This document shows, piece after piece, positions 17,860 to 26,419 of a stretch of 64,000 nucleotides of DNA (its first letter is position 1; each line of letters begins with the position of its first letter). The stretch comes from CAJBVG01 sp943371425. Lineage in GTDB: Bacteria > Bacteroidota > Bacteroidia > Sphingobacteriales > Sphingobacteriaceae. Where the stretch lies: assembly GCA_943371425.1 (NCBI GenBank), contig CALRUR010000003.1, forward strand, positions 1-64,000, read 5' to 3'. The position numbers and the translations under genes were made by a program. The notes under the pieces were generated by a model that was not told the origin of the DNA, did not search any database, and saw only the letters and a list, made by a program, of their open reading frames with translations.

Positions 17860-19944
17860 ATGAACATCGGCTTTCAAGATTTTTCAATTTTATGGATATT
17901 ATTTTGTGCAGCATTGGCCTTTGGCTATGCTGCACTTTTATATAGAACGGAAACCAAATTTCCTTCTACAATAAAAAAAATACTCAGTGTGGTTAGAGCA
18001 CTCTTTGTATTTTTAATTGCCATCTTTTTATTTTCCCCGCTCATTACTCGTAATAAATTAAATTACGAAAAGCCAATAGTGCTCGTTGCACAAGACAACT
18101 CAACCTCTATTTTACTCAATAAGAATAAAGACTTTTACCAAAAAGATTATTTAGAGAATAGAAAAAGTTTTATTGATAAACTTTCTGCCAAATTCGAAGT
18201 AAAGAATCTTTCGATAGGGGCTTCTCTTAATGATTCAAAACAAATAGATTACACCGAATCTAAAACCAACCTTTCTTCTCTATTTCAAGAAATGCTGAAT
18301 ACCTACAAGAACAGAAATTTAGCTGCAGTAGTGCTTGCAAGCGATGGCTTATACAATTCTGGTGCCGACCCCGAGTCGTACATCCGCCAAGTGCAAAGCC
18401 CTGTGTATACAGTATTAATGGGCGACTCTACACCTCAACGAGATTTACGCATCATTAATTTAGTGCATAATGAAATTGTGTATTTTAAGAATGATTTTTT
18501 AGTGGAGATGAAATTGAATGCCTTCGATCTAAAAAATACAGCCACAAAATTAAGCATAGAGCATAAGGGTAAAGTAGTATGGACCTCTACCCAAGCAATA
18601 ACTTCTCCCAATCAGCAAATTAATGTTCAAGCAATATTAAACGCCAACGAACCGGGCATGCAAAAATATACTCTTAAAGCAAGTGTATTGCCTGGCGAGA
18701 AGAATGTAAAAAATAATATAAGAGATTTTTATATTGATGTGATTGAAAATAAGCAACAGATTGCTCTAATTGCTGCGGCAGCGCACCCTGATTTATCGGC
18801 TATTAAAAACTCAATAGAAAATAACGAAAACTATAAAGTTGATTTATTTATTGCCGATGAATTTAACATTTCTCAGCTTAATAAATATCAATTGCTAATT
18901 CTGCACCAAGTGCCAAGTTCTATTGCAAGCATGAGTAACTTGTTTGCAAGCATGGAGAAGCAAAACATACCTTGTTGGATAATTTTAGGTAACCAGAGTT
19001 ATTTAGATTTATACAATAGATTGCCATTTGGCTTAAAAATATTGAATTCCAAAGCCAATGCGAATGAGGTATTGGCCGTAAAACAAGGCGATTTCCAAGG
19101 TTTTGTATTGAGTAATGAATGGACAGAACTCTTAAAAGAATTACCGCCGCTTACCGCTGCATTTGGTAATTACAAATCGTCTAATGCCATGCAATCTTTA
19201 TTTGTACAACGCATTGGTTCGGTTATAAGCGAGCAGCCATTGTTAAGTTTCGGAAACGATGGGCAGCGTAAATATGCAATATTAAGTGCAGAAGGTTTGT
19301 GGAAATGGCGCATACAAAACATGCGAACATATGGCAACACCGCATTATTCGATGAACTAAATTCTAAAATTGTTCAATACCTATCGTCAAAAGATGATCG
19401 ACGAAAATTTAGAGTAAGTATGCCATCTTATAAAATAGAGCAAGGCGAAAAAGTGTATTTCAATGCGGAGTTATACAACGATAGTTATGAATTGGTAAAT
19501 ACCCCCGAATTGAAAATTATGTTGAAAAATGAACAGAATAAAAATTTCGATTACCTGTTTTCTAAAACAGAAAAAGCATACGAATTAGAATTAGCAGAAC
19601 TACCCGCTGGCGAATATACATACCTTGCAGAATGTGTTTTAGGAAATAATAAATACAATGCAAAAGGTAGGTTTAGTATCATGCAAAATAATTTAGAAGA
19701 GTTAATTACTACTGCAAATTTTGATGCATTACGCATGTACTCCAAACTGAGTGGGGGCAAGGCTTTCGGAGCAAATGAATATGAGAAATTAGCAGATGAA
19801 TTATTGAATACAGATCGCTACAAAACTATTTCTTATGAAGAGAAAAAAACCGATGAATTGATAAATTTAAAATGGATTTTCTTTTTATTATTAACATTAA
19901 TTTCTGCAGAATGGTTGCTTAGAAAATACCACGGATCGTACTAA
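17860..19944 (+). CDS. Membrane protein with von Willebrand A-like domain
   Basis: The 694-residue protein has two transmembrane helices at the N-terminus (about 9-25 and 40-62) and one at the C-terminus (about 673-688), leaving a large periplasmic part. Residues 75-200 resemble a vWA fold: 'IVLVAQDNSTSILL' contains a D-x-S-x-S metal-binding (MIDAS) motif, and 'AAVVLASDGLYNSGADP' matches the later conserved 'SDG' strand. The rest looks like Ig and glutamine-amidotransferase-like folds, as in BatA-like proteins. It has no close named relative that I recognise. It shares an operon with the SIMPL gene. Confidence 0.75.
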   Translation: MNIGFQDFSILWILFCAALAFGYAALLYRTETKFPSTIKKILSVVRALFVFLIAIFLFSPLITRNKLNYEKPIVLVAQDNSTSILLNKNKDFYQKDYLENRKSFIDKLSAKFEVKNLSIGASLNDSKQIDYTESKTNLSSLFQEMLNTYKNRNLAAVVLASDGLYNSGADPESYIRQVQSPVYTVLMGDSTPQRDLRIINLVHNEIVYFKNDFLVEMKLNAFDLKNTATKLSIEHKGKVVWTSTQAITSPNQQINVQAILNANEPGMQKYTLKASVLPGEKNVKNNIRDFYIDVIENKQQIALIAAAAHPDLSAIKNSIENNENYKVDLFIADEFNISQLNKYQLLILHQVPSSIASMSNLFASMEKQNIPCWIILGNQSYLDLYNRLPFGLKILNSKANANEVLAVKQGDFQGFVLSNEWTELLKELPPLTAAFGNYKSSNAMQSLFVQRIGSVISEQPLLSFGNDGQRKYAILSAEGLWKWRIQNMRTYGNTALFDELNSKIVQYLSSKDDRRKFRVSMPSYKIEQGEKVYFNAELYNDSYELVNTPELKIMLKNEQNKNFDYLFSKTEKAYELELAELPAGEYTYLAECVLGNNKYNAKGRFSIMQNNLEELITTANFDALRMYSKLSGGKAFGANEYEKLADELLNTDRYKTISYEEKKTDELINLKWIFFLLLTLISAEWLLRKYHGSY

Positions 19945-19967
19945 TTAATTTGTGTCGAAAAAAAATA

Positions 19968-20000
19968 TTTGCAGTTCTAAAATAAAATTCTGTACATTTG
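19968..20000 (+). promoter_or_regulatory. Bacteroidota-type promoter
   Basis: TTTG at 19968-19971 and TACATTTG at 19993-20000 are 21 bp apart, matching the Bacteroidota sigma consensus TTTG-N(19-23)-TAnnTTTG. Transcription should begin near 20006. A terminator ends 20132, which makes this the promoter of a short RNA and possibly also of the next gene by read-through. Confidence 0.8.
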
Positions 20001-20005
20001 ATGTT

Positions 20006-20132
20006 AATATGTGGAAAACATTAACCTTGATGTTCAAGATGATATGTTTTTCTTTGTATTAGAAACATAAAACATGAAACCCGCTTGTGGTTAAAACTAA
20101 GGCAGATGATCAAGCGGTCATTTGCCTTTTTT
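20006..20132 (+). ncRNA. Candidate structured small RNA
   Basis: A consensus promoter at 19968-20000 and a strong terminator at 20099-20132 bracket about 125 bp without an open frame. Inside are two hairpins (about 20002-20026, gttaat/attaac; and about 20046-20070, tatgttt/aaacata). The word ccgcttg at 20080-20086 is exactly complementary to the terminator loop caagcgg at 20111-20117, so a pseudoknot or a switch between two folds is possible. I cannot assign an RNA family; a 6S-type or regulatory leader RNA for the next gene are both possible. Confidence 0.5.
20099..20132 (+). terminator. Rho-independent terminator
   Basis: An 11-bp stem (20099-20109 with 20118-20128, one G-U pair) is followed by six T residues. 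It lies 15 bp before the start of the FtsB-like gene, so it ends the candidate small RNA or acts as an attenuator for that gene. Confidence 0.8.
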
Positions 20133-20147
20133 AATGTCTAAAAAAAA

Positions 20148-20438
20148 ATGTGGAAGTCGATTCTAAGTTTCTTCAAAAATAAATACTACGTAAGCTTACT
20201 TGCTTTTTTAGTTTGGATGTTGTTGTTTGATCGCAATGATATTTTTTCTCAGTACCAACACATCTCAGAGTTAAACACCTTGAAAGAAAACAAGGCGTAT
20301 TACAAAAAAGATATCCAAAAAATAAATAACGACATTAAGGAATTAAGCACCGACCAAAACGACCTCGAAAAATTCGCTCGCGAGAAATATTTGATGAAGA
20401 AAGATAACGAGGATGTATATGTGATCGTGAGACAGTAG
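20148..20438 (+). CDS. Septum formation initiator family protein (DivIC/FtsB-like)
   Basis: The 96-residue single-pass membrane protein has a short cytoplasmic N-terminus, one transmembrane helix at about 15-29, then a coiled coil at about 35-75 and the family end 'LEKFAREKYLMKKDNEDVYVI'. DivIC/FtsB proteins join the divisome through FtsL and FtsQ/DivIB. Length and end motif fit well. It begins directly after a terminator-like hairpin and is followed by a very large inverted repeat. Confidence 0.88.
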   Translation: MWKSILSFFKNKYYVSLLAFLVWMLLFDRNDIFSQYQHISELNTLKENKAYYKKDIQKINNDIKELSTDQNDLEKFAREKYLMKKDNEDVYVIVRQ

Positions 20439-20464
20439 TACAAGTAACTTCATCAAATTAGCAC

Positions 20465-20637
20465 CGCCCCTCAACTACGCTTCGCTGCGTTCGGGGACCG
20501 ACTGCTCTCCCCAAAAAAAATAAAAAGGAAAAGAGGAAAAAGAAAGAAGGATTGCCTTCGGCAATCCTTCTTTCTTTTTCCTCTTTTTTGCCTGCAATGC
20601 GGGGTCCCCGAACGCAGCGAAGCGTAGTTGAGGGGCG
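20465..20637. repeat. 173-bp nested perfect inverted repeat
   Basis: The outer arms 20465-20499 and 20603-20637 are perfectly complementary over 35 bp and GC-rich. Inside them, arms 20529-20555 and 20561-20587 are perfectly complementary over 27 bp and purine-rich on one strand, closed by a c(TTCG)g tetraloop. The element fills the space between two converging genes. Related but shorter copies of the outer arm occur at 26334-26356 and 52146-52180. Confidence 0.95.
20513..20589. terminator. Bidirectional terminator with UUCG tetraloop
   Basis: The inner stem of the nested repeat has 27 perfect pairs, a C(UUCG)G loop, and T-rich runs 3' to the stem on both strands (ctcttttttg on plus; a run of Ts broken by one A on minus). 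It lies between the converging FtsB-like gene and msrB and can end transcription from both sides. Confidence 0.85.
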
Positions 20638-20651
20638 TTGCTATTTACTAA

Positions 20652-21131
20652 TCATTTTATTGCCTGAGGTAGGGTTTTCCCAACCTCCACAAACACCATC
20701 GACGTACTATTCACACAATGGCGTGTGTTTTTACTAGTAAATCCTTCGCCCATGAACACATGACCTAAATGCCCTTGGCAATTGTTGCATACTATTTCGG
20801 TACGCATACCATCCGCATCTGGTATTTGCTTTACAGCGCCTTTTATTTCATCATCAAAACTTGGCCAGCCGCAATGCGAATCAAATTTGTCTTTACTCTC
20901 GTATAAAGGGTTATTGCATTGGCGGCAGATATACGTTCCCGTTTTTTTGTTATCGGTATATTCACCGGTATAAGGTCTGTCGGTAGCTTTATCTAATAAT
21001 ACCTTTTTTTCGTAATCGTTTAGCTTGTTGTATTTAGTGTTCTGTTCCATTTTTTTGGTTGTTTTTTGTTGGCAAGCACTCACCAATGGGATGCTGCAAA
21101 GTAAACTTAGTATAATGATTATTGTTTTCAT
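20652..21131 (-). CDS. msrB: Peptide-methionine (R)-S-oxide reductase MsrB, lipoprotein form
   Basis: I start at the ATG at 21131 (159 residues) because a lipoprotein signal follows (MKTIIIILSLLCSIPLVSAC, lipobox V-S-A-C with Cys20); an ATG four codons upstream is also possible. The MsrB domain has both zinc-binding pairs ('ICRQC' and 'VCNNC'), 'SHCGWPSF', 'LGHVF' and the catalytic 'RHCVNS'. It reduces methionine-R-sulfoxide in proteins. The signal places it in the periplasm, probably lipid-anchored, where it would repair exported proteins. Confidence 0.93.
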   Translation of the reverse strand: MKTIIIILSLLCSIPLVSACQQKTTKKMEQNTKYNKLNDYEKKVLLDKATDRPYTGEYTDNKKTGTYICRQCNNPLYESKDKFDSHCGWPSFDDEIKGAVKQIPDADGMRTEIVCNNCQGHLGHVFMGEGFTSKNTRHCVNSTSMVFVEVGKTLPQAIK

Positions 21132-21165
21132 ATCTCTTTTCATTTTAATGTATCTACGTATGAAT

Positions 21166-21200
21166 TTTGGTATTGGATTTGCTCATTTTCAGTATATTTG
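21166..21200 (+). promoter_or_regulatory. Bacteroidota-type promoter
   Basis: TTTG at 21166-21169 and TATATTTG at 21193-21200 are 23 bp apart and lie 17 bp upstream of the chosen start of the PHP gene. The position supports the ATG at 21218, because an upstream alternative start would fall inside the promoter. Confidence 0.7.
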
Positions 21201-21217
21201 TAAGTTCTAAATTTATA

Positions 21218-22879
21218 ATGAAAAAAGTAATTACCCTACTAACACTCTTATTTACTATAAGTTTTGTTAATGCCCAAACCTATAATTTCTATTTCGGCAA
21301 TTTACATGCCCATACAGGTTATTCTGATGGCGACAACGATGGAAATTCACCGAATGCAACATCTGCTTACAACTATGCCAAAGCCTCTTTAAATATGCAC
21401 TTTTTGGGTATTTCTGAACATAACCATAATGAAAGTACCAATATGAGTTTGGCTAATTGGACAAACTTAAAGAATGAAACCGCAGCTGCTAATCAAGATG
21501 GAACTTTTGTTTGCATGTATGGTATGGAGTGGGGTACGATTTCTACCGGTGGGCATTTTTTAATTTATGAGTTCGATTCATTAATAGGATGGAACCCCGG
21601 CGCACACCAGGTTTTTGTTGCTAAAGGAGATTATACAAGTTTGTACCCTATTATAAAAAATCATTCGGGAGCTTTTGCAACTTTAGCTCATCCAACAGCT
21701 ACCGATTTCGATGGCATATTTTCGAATGCTTATAATTCTGTTTGGGACGATGCGGTAATTGGAGTGGCTATTTATAACGGACCTTCAACTTCAACCAACA
21801 CTACTTATTCTAATCCATCAACATCTTCTTTTAATGCACGATTTGAAGATTTATTAAAGAAGGGTTACCATGTGGGTCCTACTATCGATCACGATAATCA
21901 CAATACTACTTTCGGACGAACCACACAAGGTAGAACAGTGGTACTAGCAACATCATTAACAAAAAACAACATTGCGGATGCTTATCGGAACAGAAGGTTT
22001 TATGCAAGCCAAGATTATAATCTAAAAGTAACTTATACTATCGGTACTAAACAAATGGGAAGTATTACCACCATTGCAGGTACACCAACTATAACAGTAA
22101 GTGTAAGTGATGATGATGCTGAAGCTACTACTAGTATTGTTGTAAAAACAGGAGTACCTGGAAGTGGATCTAATCCAACTACTCTAACAAGTAATACCAA
22201 TTCGAGTACACTTACTTTTACAGATAATACCCTTACAAATCTATCAACTAAGTATTATTATGTTGAGGTTACACAAGCCGATGGGAATAAAGCATGGACC
22301 TCACCAATTTGGTACACTCGCAATGATGCGGTATTGCCTATTACCTTAACTAGTTTTACTGCTAGTACAAATAAAAACAATACAGTTAATTTAAAGTGGG
22401 TAACGGCATCAGAATATAATAATGATCGCTTCGAAATAGAACACTCTACCGATGGAAGTAATTTTAGTTTGATAGGAACAGCTAGAGGGAAATTAAAATC
22501 GACCGAATTAACAGAATATCTTTTTATACACGAAGCTCCAAATGCTGGTATTAATTATTATAGATTAAAGCAAATAGATGTAGATGGTACGAGTACTTAT
22601 TCTGATTTAGTGGCAGCAACTTTTAAAACGAAAGAAATTAAATTCAACAATCACGTAATACGCGAAGGACAAATTTCTTTTGCCATAGAAAGTCCAACTT
22701 TGTTGGATGCACAATTGCAATTAATTGATGTTAGTGGGAAAGTAATTTTAAGAGATACACAGAAATTAAACGTAGGCATTAATACATTCGAATTATATAT
22801 CCCAGAAATACCCGATGGAATTTATACCGCAAGTTTAAAAACGAGTTTAGGAACGGTAAACTATAAATTCAAGAAATAA
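21218..22879 (+). CDS. Secreted PHP-domain (CehA/McbA-like) metallohydrolase with C-terminal sorting domain
   Basis: With the start at 21218 the product has 553 residues and a signal peptide (MKKVITLLTLLFTISFVNAQ). The PHP/CehA-McbA part has 'GNLHAHTGYSDGDNDG', 'FLGISEHNH', 'GMEWGTISTGGHFLIY', 'TLAHP' and 'GPTIDHDNH', which supply the His/Asp/Glu metal ligands of this phosphoesterase-like fold. An Ig-like region follows, then a weak type A-like sorting domain ('QLQLIDVSGKVIL', 'IPDGIYTASL', 'YKFKK') without the usual PNP motif. It is likely an exported hydrolase; the substrate is unknown. Confidence 0.85.
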   Translation: MKKVITLLTLLFTISFVNAQTYNFYFGNLHAHTGYSDGDNDGNSPNATSAYNYAKASLNMHFLGISEHNHNESTNMSLANWTNLKNETAAANQDGTFVCMYGMEWGTISTGGHFLIYEFDSLIGWNPGAHQVFVAKGDYTSLYPIIKNHSGAFATLAHPTATDFDGIFSNAYNSVWDDAVIGVAIYNGPSTSTNTTYSNPSTSSFNARFEDLLKKGYHVGPTIDHDNHNTTFGRTTQGRTVVLATSLTKNNIADAYRNRRFYASQDYNLKVTYTIGTKQMGSITTIAGTPTITVSVSDDDAEATTSIVVKTGVPGSGSNPTTLTSNTNSSTLTFTDNTLTNLSTKYYYVEVTQADGNKAWTSPIWYTRNDAVLPITLTSFTASTNKNNTVNLKWVTASEYNNDRFEIEHSTDGSNFSLIGTARGKLKSTELTEYLFIHEAPNAGINYYRLKQIDVDGTSTYSDLVAATFKTKEIKFNNHVIREGQISFAIESPTLLDAQLQLIDVSGKVILRDTQKLNVGINTFELYIPEIPDGIYTASLKTSLGTVNYKFKK

Positions 22880-22905
22880 AAAAACCATCCCCGGGTAGGG
22901 ATGGT
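22878..22905 (-). terminator. Rho-independent terminator for the DEAD-box helicase gene
   Basis: An 8-bp perfect stem (accatccc at 22884-22891 with 22898-22905) and a 6-nt loop are followed on the minus strand by seven T residues. It lies between the converging PHP and helicase genes. Confidence 0.85.
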
Positions 22906-22934
22906 CATATTTAACGAGCTCTCAAAGAAAATTC

Positions 22935-24872
22935 TTACCAACGACCGCCTTTACCGCTATCGTCGCTACGTTTGCGAGGCGCACGATCGCTGCTACCGCT
23001 ACCGGCACTGCGACTGCTTCCCGTACGGCTGTTGCCTGCCGGACGATCTCTGTCGCCACCACGGCTACTACGATCTTTATCGCCATATGATTTGCTTCCG
23101 CCGCCACCGTATGATTTTCCACCGCCACCACCATAGCTACGACCACCGCCGCCGCCATATGATTTGCGATCTCCACCACCACTGCGACTTCCGCCTCCGT
23201 ATGATTTACGTTCTCCACCGCCACTGCGTCCACCACCTTCTCCGCGGTCTCTGCGATCTCCATCTTGCGAAATTTCAATACGTACGCTTCTTCCAGAGTA
23301 ATCAGCATTTTTAAATCCTGATTGTACTTGTTCCAAAACTTCGTTCTCTACTTCAAAGAATGAGAATACACCTTTGATATCAATCTTACCAACTTTATCA
23401 CCTTTAATATTTGCTGTGTTACAAATGTAACCCAACATATCTCCACGTGTAAAATCATCAACCGAACCTAGGTTTATAAATAAACGGGTATGTGTTGCAG
23501 AACTGCTACGCATGTTGCCACGCTCAGCTCTTACCGAATCATCTGCTTTCGCATTTAAATCTGGTGCTTTTCTGTAATACTCTAAAAACTGATTGAACTC
23601 TAAAGATGCAAATCTTTTGATTACATCTTCTTTACTCATATCATTAAACTCAGCATAAATACGTGGTAAGTATTGATCAATTTGCGCATCATTTACTTCT
23701 ACATTATGTACTCTGTGTACTAAAGAGAATAATTGTTTTTCGCAAACATCAAAACCAGTTGGTACTTCTGCTAAAGTGAATTTTTTACCAATCGTTTTTT
23801 CTAACTGACGGATTTTACCTACTTCTTTAGAAGTAATTAAAGCCATAGAAATACCAGACTTACCAGCACGTGCCGTACGGCCCGAACGGTGAGTGTAGTT
23901 CTCCATTTCATCAGGTAAAGAGTAATGAATTACGTGCGTTACATTGTCAACGTCGATACCTCTCGCTGCAACATCAGTAGCTACTAATATTTGCAATGAT
24001 CTATCGCGGAAACGTTTCATTACACGATCTCTTTGTTGCTGCGATAAATCGCCGTGCAAAGAATCTGCATTGTAACCGTCTTTCATTAATGCTTCCGCAA
24101 TTTCTTGCGTTTCAATTTTTGTACGAGAGAACACAATTCCGAAAATATCAGGATTGTAATCTACAATACGTTTTAAGGCTGCGTATTTATCGCGCGGACG
24201 AATAATGTAATACTCGTGTTCGATGTTTACGTTACCTGTATTTTTTGTACCTACTGTAAGTTCAAATGGATTGTCCATGTATTTTGCTGCAATTCTACGA
24301 ACCTCTGTAGGCATCGTTGCAGAAAATAACCAAGTGAATTTTTCATCTGGAGTAGTGGATAAAATACTGTTGATGTCTTCTTGGAAGCCCATATTCAACA
24401 TTTCATCTGCTTCGTCCAACACTACGAATTTCACTTCTGAGAAATTAATAGCTTTACGATTAATTACGTCGAGCATACGACCAGGTGTTGCTACCACTAT
24501 GTGGGCACCACGCTTAATGTCGCGTAATTGGTTTACAATACTTGCACCACCGTACACGGCTACAATGTTTACATTGCCAAGGTGCTTACTAAAATTTGTT
24601 AAATCGTTCGCAATCTGCAAACATAACTCACGCGTAGGGCATAAGATTAAGGCTTGCGGAGCATTGATGCGAAGATCTATCTGTTCCAACAGTGGGATAC
24701 CAAAAGCGGCAGTTTTCCCTGTTCCTGTTTGTGCCAGACCGACAAAGTCGCGATCTCCCTTTAATAATACGGGGATTGATTGTTCCTGTATAGGCGTCGG
24801 CGAGACAAAGCCGATTTCTGAAATTGCCTGTACAACTTTCGGACTGACACCCAATTGTTCAAATGGGTTCAT
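22935..24872 (-). CDS. DEAD-box RNA helicase with DbpA-type RNA-binding domain and Gly/Arg/Ser-rich tail
   Basis: The 645-residue product has all helicase motifs: Q motif near 8-30, 'AQTGTGKT' at 47-54, 'PTRELCLQ', 'VVATPGRML', 'DEADEMLNMGF', 'FSATMP', 'DVAARGID' and 'HRSGRTARAGKSG'. A DbpA RNA-binding domain is at about 465-540 ('RLFINLGSVDDFTRGDMLGYI'). The last 90 residues are low-complexity, with repeated 'RKSYGGGG' and RGG-like units, typical of Bacteroidota DeaD/CshA homologues. It unwinds structured RNA in ribosome assembly or mRNA turnover, often in the cold. It is monocistronic, with its own terminator. Confidence 0.95.
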   Translation of the reverse strand: MNPFEQLGVSPKVVQAISEIGFVSPTPIQEQSIPVLLKGDRDFVGLAQTGTGKTAAFGIPLLEQIDLRINAPQALILCPTRELCLQIANDLTNFSKHLGNVNIVAVYGGASIVNQLRDIKRGAHIVVATPGRMLDVINRKAINFSEVKFVVLDEADEMLNMGFQEDINSILSTTPDEKFTWLFSATMPTEVRRIAAKYMDNPFELTVGTKNTGNVNIEHEYYIIRPRDKYAALKRIVDYNPDIFGIVFSRTKIETQEIAEALMKDGYNADSLHGDLSQQQRDRVMKRFRDRSLQILVATDVAARGIDVDNVTHVIHYSLPDEMENYTHRSGRTARAGKSGISMALITSKEVGKIRQLEKTIGKKFTLAEVPTGFDVCEKQLFSLVHRVHNVEVNDAQIDQYLPRIYAEFNDMSKEDVIKRFASLEFNQFLEYYRKAPDLNAKADDSVRAERGNMRSSSATHTRLFINLGSVDDFTRGDMLGYICNTANIKGDKVGKIDIKGVFSFFEVENEVLEQVQSGFKNADYSGRSVRIEISQDGDRRDRGEGGGRSGGGERKSYGGGSRSGGGDRKSYGGGGGRSYGGGGGKSYGGGGSKSYGDKDRSSRGGDRDRPAGNSRTGSSRSAGSGSSDRAPRKRSDDSGKGGRW

Positions 24873-24915
24873 AAAATGTTATATATATTTAAATACAAGC
24901 CACTTGCTTGCGGCG

Positions 24916-24923
24916 CAAAGGTA
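24916..24923 (-). promoter_or_regulatory. -7 element of the helicase promoter
   Basis: The minus strand reads TACCTTTG here, an exact TAnnTTTG match, 43 bp upstream of the helicase start. No convincing -33 TTTG is seen, so only the -7 part is claimed. Confidence 0.5.
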
Positions 24924-25007
24924 GAAATAAATATTCACACTAGGAAATGTTTGTAGATTATGCGCTTGTATGTGCTCATAACCAGCTTTCTCCAGAAAAT
25001 TATTAGC

Positions 25008-26303
25008 TTATCGCCTAATAATCAGTTTTTGTAAATAGCTCTGTGAGTTGTTTTCAATTTTAACTAAATACATTCCGTCTGTTAAACCAAAAACATCCAC
25101 CGTTTTCTCATTTTCCTTCATCGGGATGTCTGCAATTTTCTGTCCGTTTACATTATATATTGAACAAATAGACTTTCCAACAAAAGCATGTTCTATGGTT
25201 ACATCACCCGAACTTGGGTTAGGGTATAGTTTGAAAGATTCAACAGCATACTCATCATTAATACCTGTAATTGGGCAATCATTACTGTCTACCACACTTC
25301 TTACTATGATATCAGAATTACCACATTTTAACACTTTTTCATACAAATATTTAGAAACAAATCTGATGGTAGTATCCATCCATGCTCTGTGCATTGGCGT
25401 TAACCCTGCATAAGGTACATGGTCGGTTCCACAATAGGTATAAAAATAATTTTCGTGACGGTTTTTATCCAAATGTTTATGGATGCTGAAACTTCCATCC
25501 ACTTCTAATAAAGGAATAATGTTTAATAATTTAATAATATCGGTACCATATGGAACCGTTTTATCGGCAGTGCCGTGCATATTTATAACTACTACATTTT
25601 TATCTTTTGCTTGTATCCATGCAGTATCGCCAATGGCGCCGCATAAGTTTACTACGGCTTTTATACCATCAGAAGAGTTCGGTAAATTATTGGTAGTACC
25701 TCTAAAGTTTCCTAATCCTGTACTTCCTACACCTGTGTAGGTAGAAGTATCAATTAAAGGCAACACTTCATTTGGTTGATCTAAAAATGCTGCATGCAAT
25801 GCTGTAAATCCTCCAGCAGAAGAACCTCCATAAATAATCATGTTGGTATCTATATTATAAACGGATGCATTCGCTTTCATGTAACGAATGGCAGCTCGTG
25901 CATCTTGCATTGCCCTCCATACTGCTCTTGCAGCCGATTGTGTATTGAACTCTTCCATACCAATTCGGTAATCTTGAGATACACACACATAACCACGCTT
26001 CGCAAATTCTCTACTTAAATACACAACATCACCATCTGCTTTGGTACCCGTAACAAATGAACCACCGTGAGTAAAAAATACCAAAGGTCTTTTTTTCAAG
26101 GTATCGTTTGCTGGTAAGTAAATGTCTAATAATAAATCTTGAACTAAAGATGAAGTAGCTGTTACGTTTTGTCCGTATTTTAAATTCATTACAGAATCAT
26201 ACCCAAACACAGGAGCCTTATATCTGTTGCCCCCAACGCATTGCGCCGATGCAATACCCGCACCCGCTACAACTATTAATACCAAAAGTAAAATTCTCTT
26301 CAT
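25008..26303 (-). CDS. Secreted alpha/beta hydrolase (esterase-like) with T9SS type A sorting domain
   Basis: I use the ATG at 26303 (431 residues) since the signal peptide starts there (MKRILLLVLIVVAGAGIASAQ). The hydrolase part has the oxyanion 'FFTHGGSF', the nucleophile elbow 'IIYGGSSAGGFTAL' (G-x-S-x-G), an 'HGTADKTVPYG' loop and a late 'GTDHVPY', as in BD-FAE/carboxylesterase-like enzymes. The C-terminus is a type A sorting domain ('LYPNPSSGDVTI', 'IYNVNGQKIADI', 'LTDGMYLVKI', 'LIIRR'). It is predicted to be surface-attached, acting on an unknown ester. Confidence 0.9.
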   Translation of the reverse strand: MKRILLLVLIVVAGAGIASAQCVGGNRYKAPVFGYDSVMNLKYGQNVTATSSLVQDLLLDIYLPANDTLKKRPLVFFTHGGSFVTGTKADGDVVYLSREFAKRGYVCVSQDYRIGMEEFNTQSAARAVWRAMQDARAAIRYMKANASVYNIDTNMIIYGGSSAGGFTALHAAFLDQPNEVLPLIDTSTYTGVGSTGLGNFRGTTNNLPNSSDGIKAVVNLCGAIGDTAWIQAKDKNVVVINMHGTADKTVPYGTDIIKLLNIIPLLEVDGSFSIHKHLDKNRHENYFYTYCGTDHVPYAGLTPMHRAWMDTTIRFVSKYLYEKVLKCGNSDIIVRSVVDSNDCPITGINDEYAVESFKLYPNPSSGDVTIEHAFVGKSICSIYNVNGQKIADIPMKENEKTVDVFGLTDGMYLVKIENNSQSYLQKLIIRR

Positions 26304-26333
26304 CTTTAAATTTAATTTGAAATTATTATCACC

Positions 26334-26419
26334 ACCCCTCAACTCCGCTTCGCCTTTCTAACGACTAACGACTAGTGACTACTGCATTTGCACATTTGCA
26401 CATTTACCAATTTGCACAT
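26334..26419. repeat. Short degenerate repeats between two leftward genes
   Basis: The stretch begins with a partial copy of the GC-rich arm seen at 20465 (cccctcaactccgcttcgc). It continues with 'gactaacgactagtgact' words, then three copies of 'tttgcacat'. The last word recurs at 35050-35065 and 43066-43150; the 'actagt' words recur at 32170-32290. Confidence 0.75.

Noticed and set aside
22901..23314. Open frames overlapping the glycine-rich tail of the helicase gene
   Set aside because: Their His/Arg/Tyr- and Ala/Val-rich translations mirror the repetitive GC-rich tail of the true gene on other frames.
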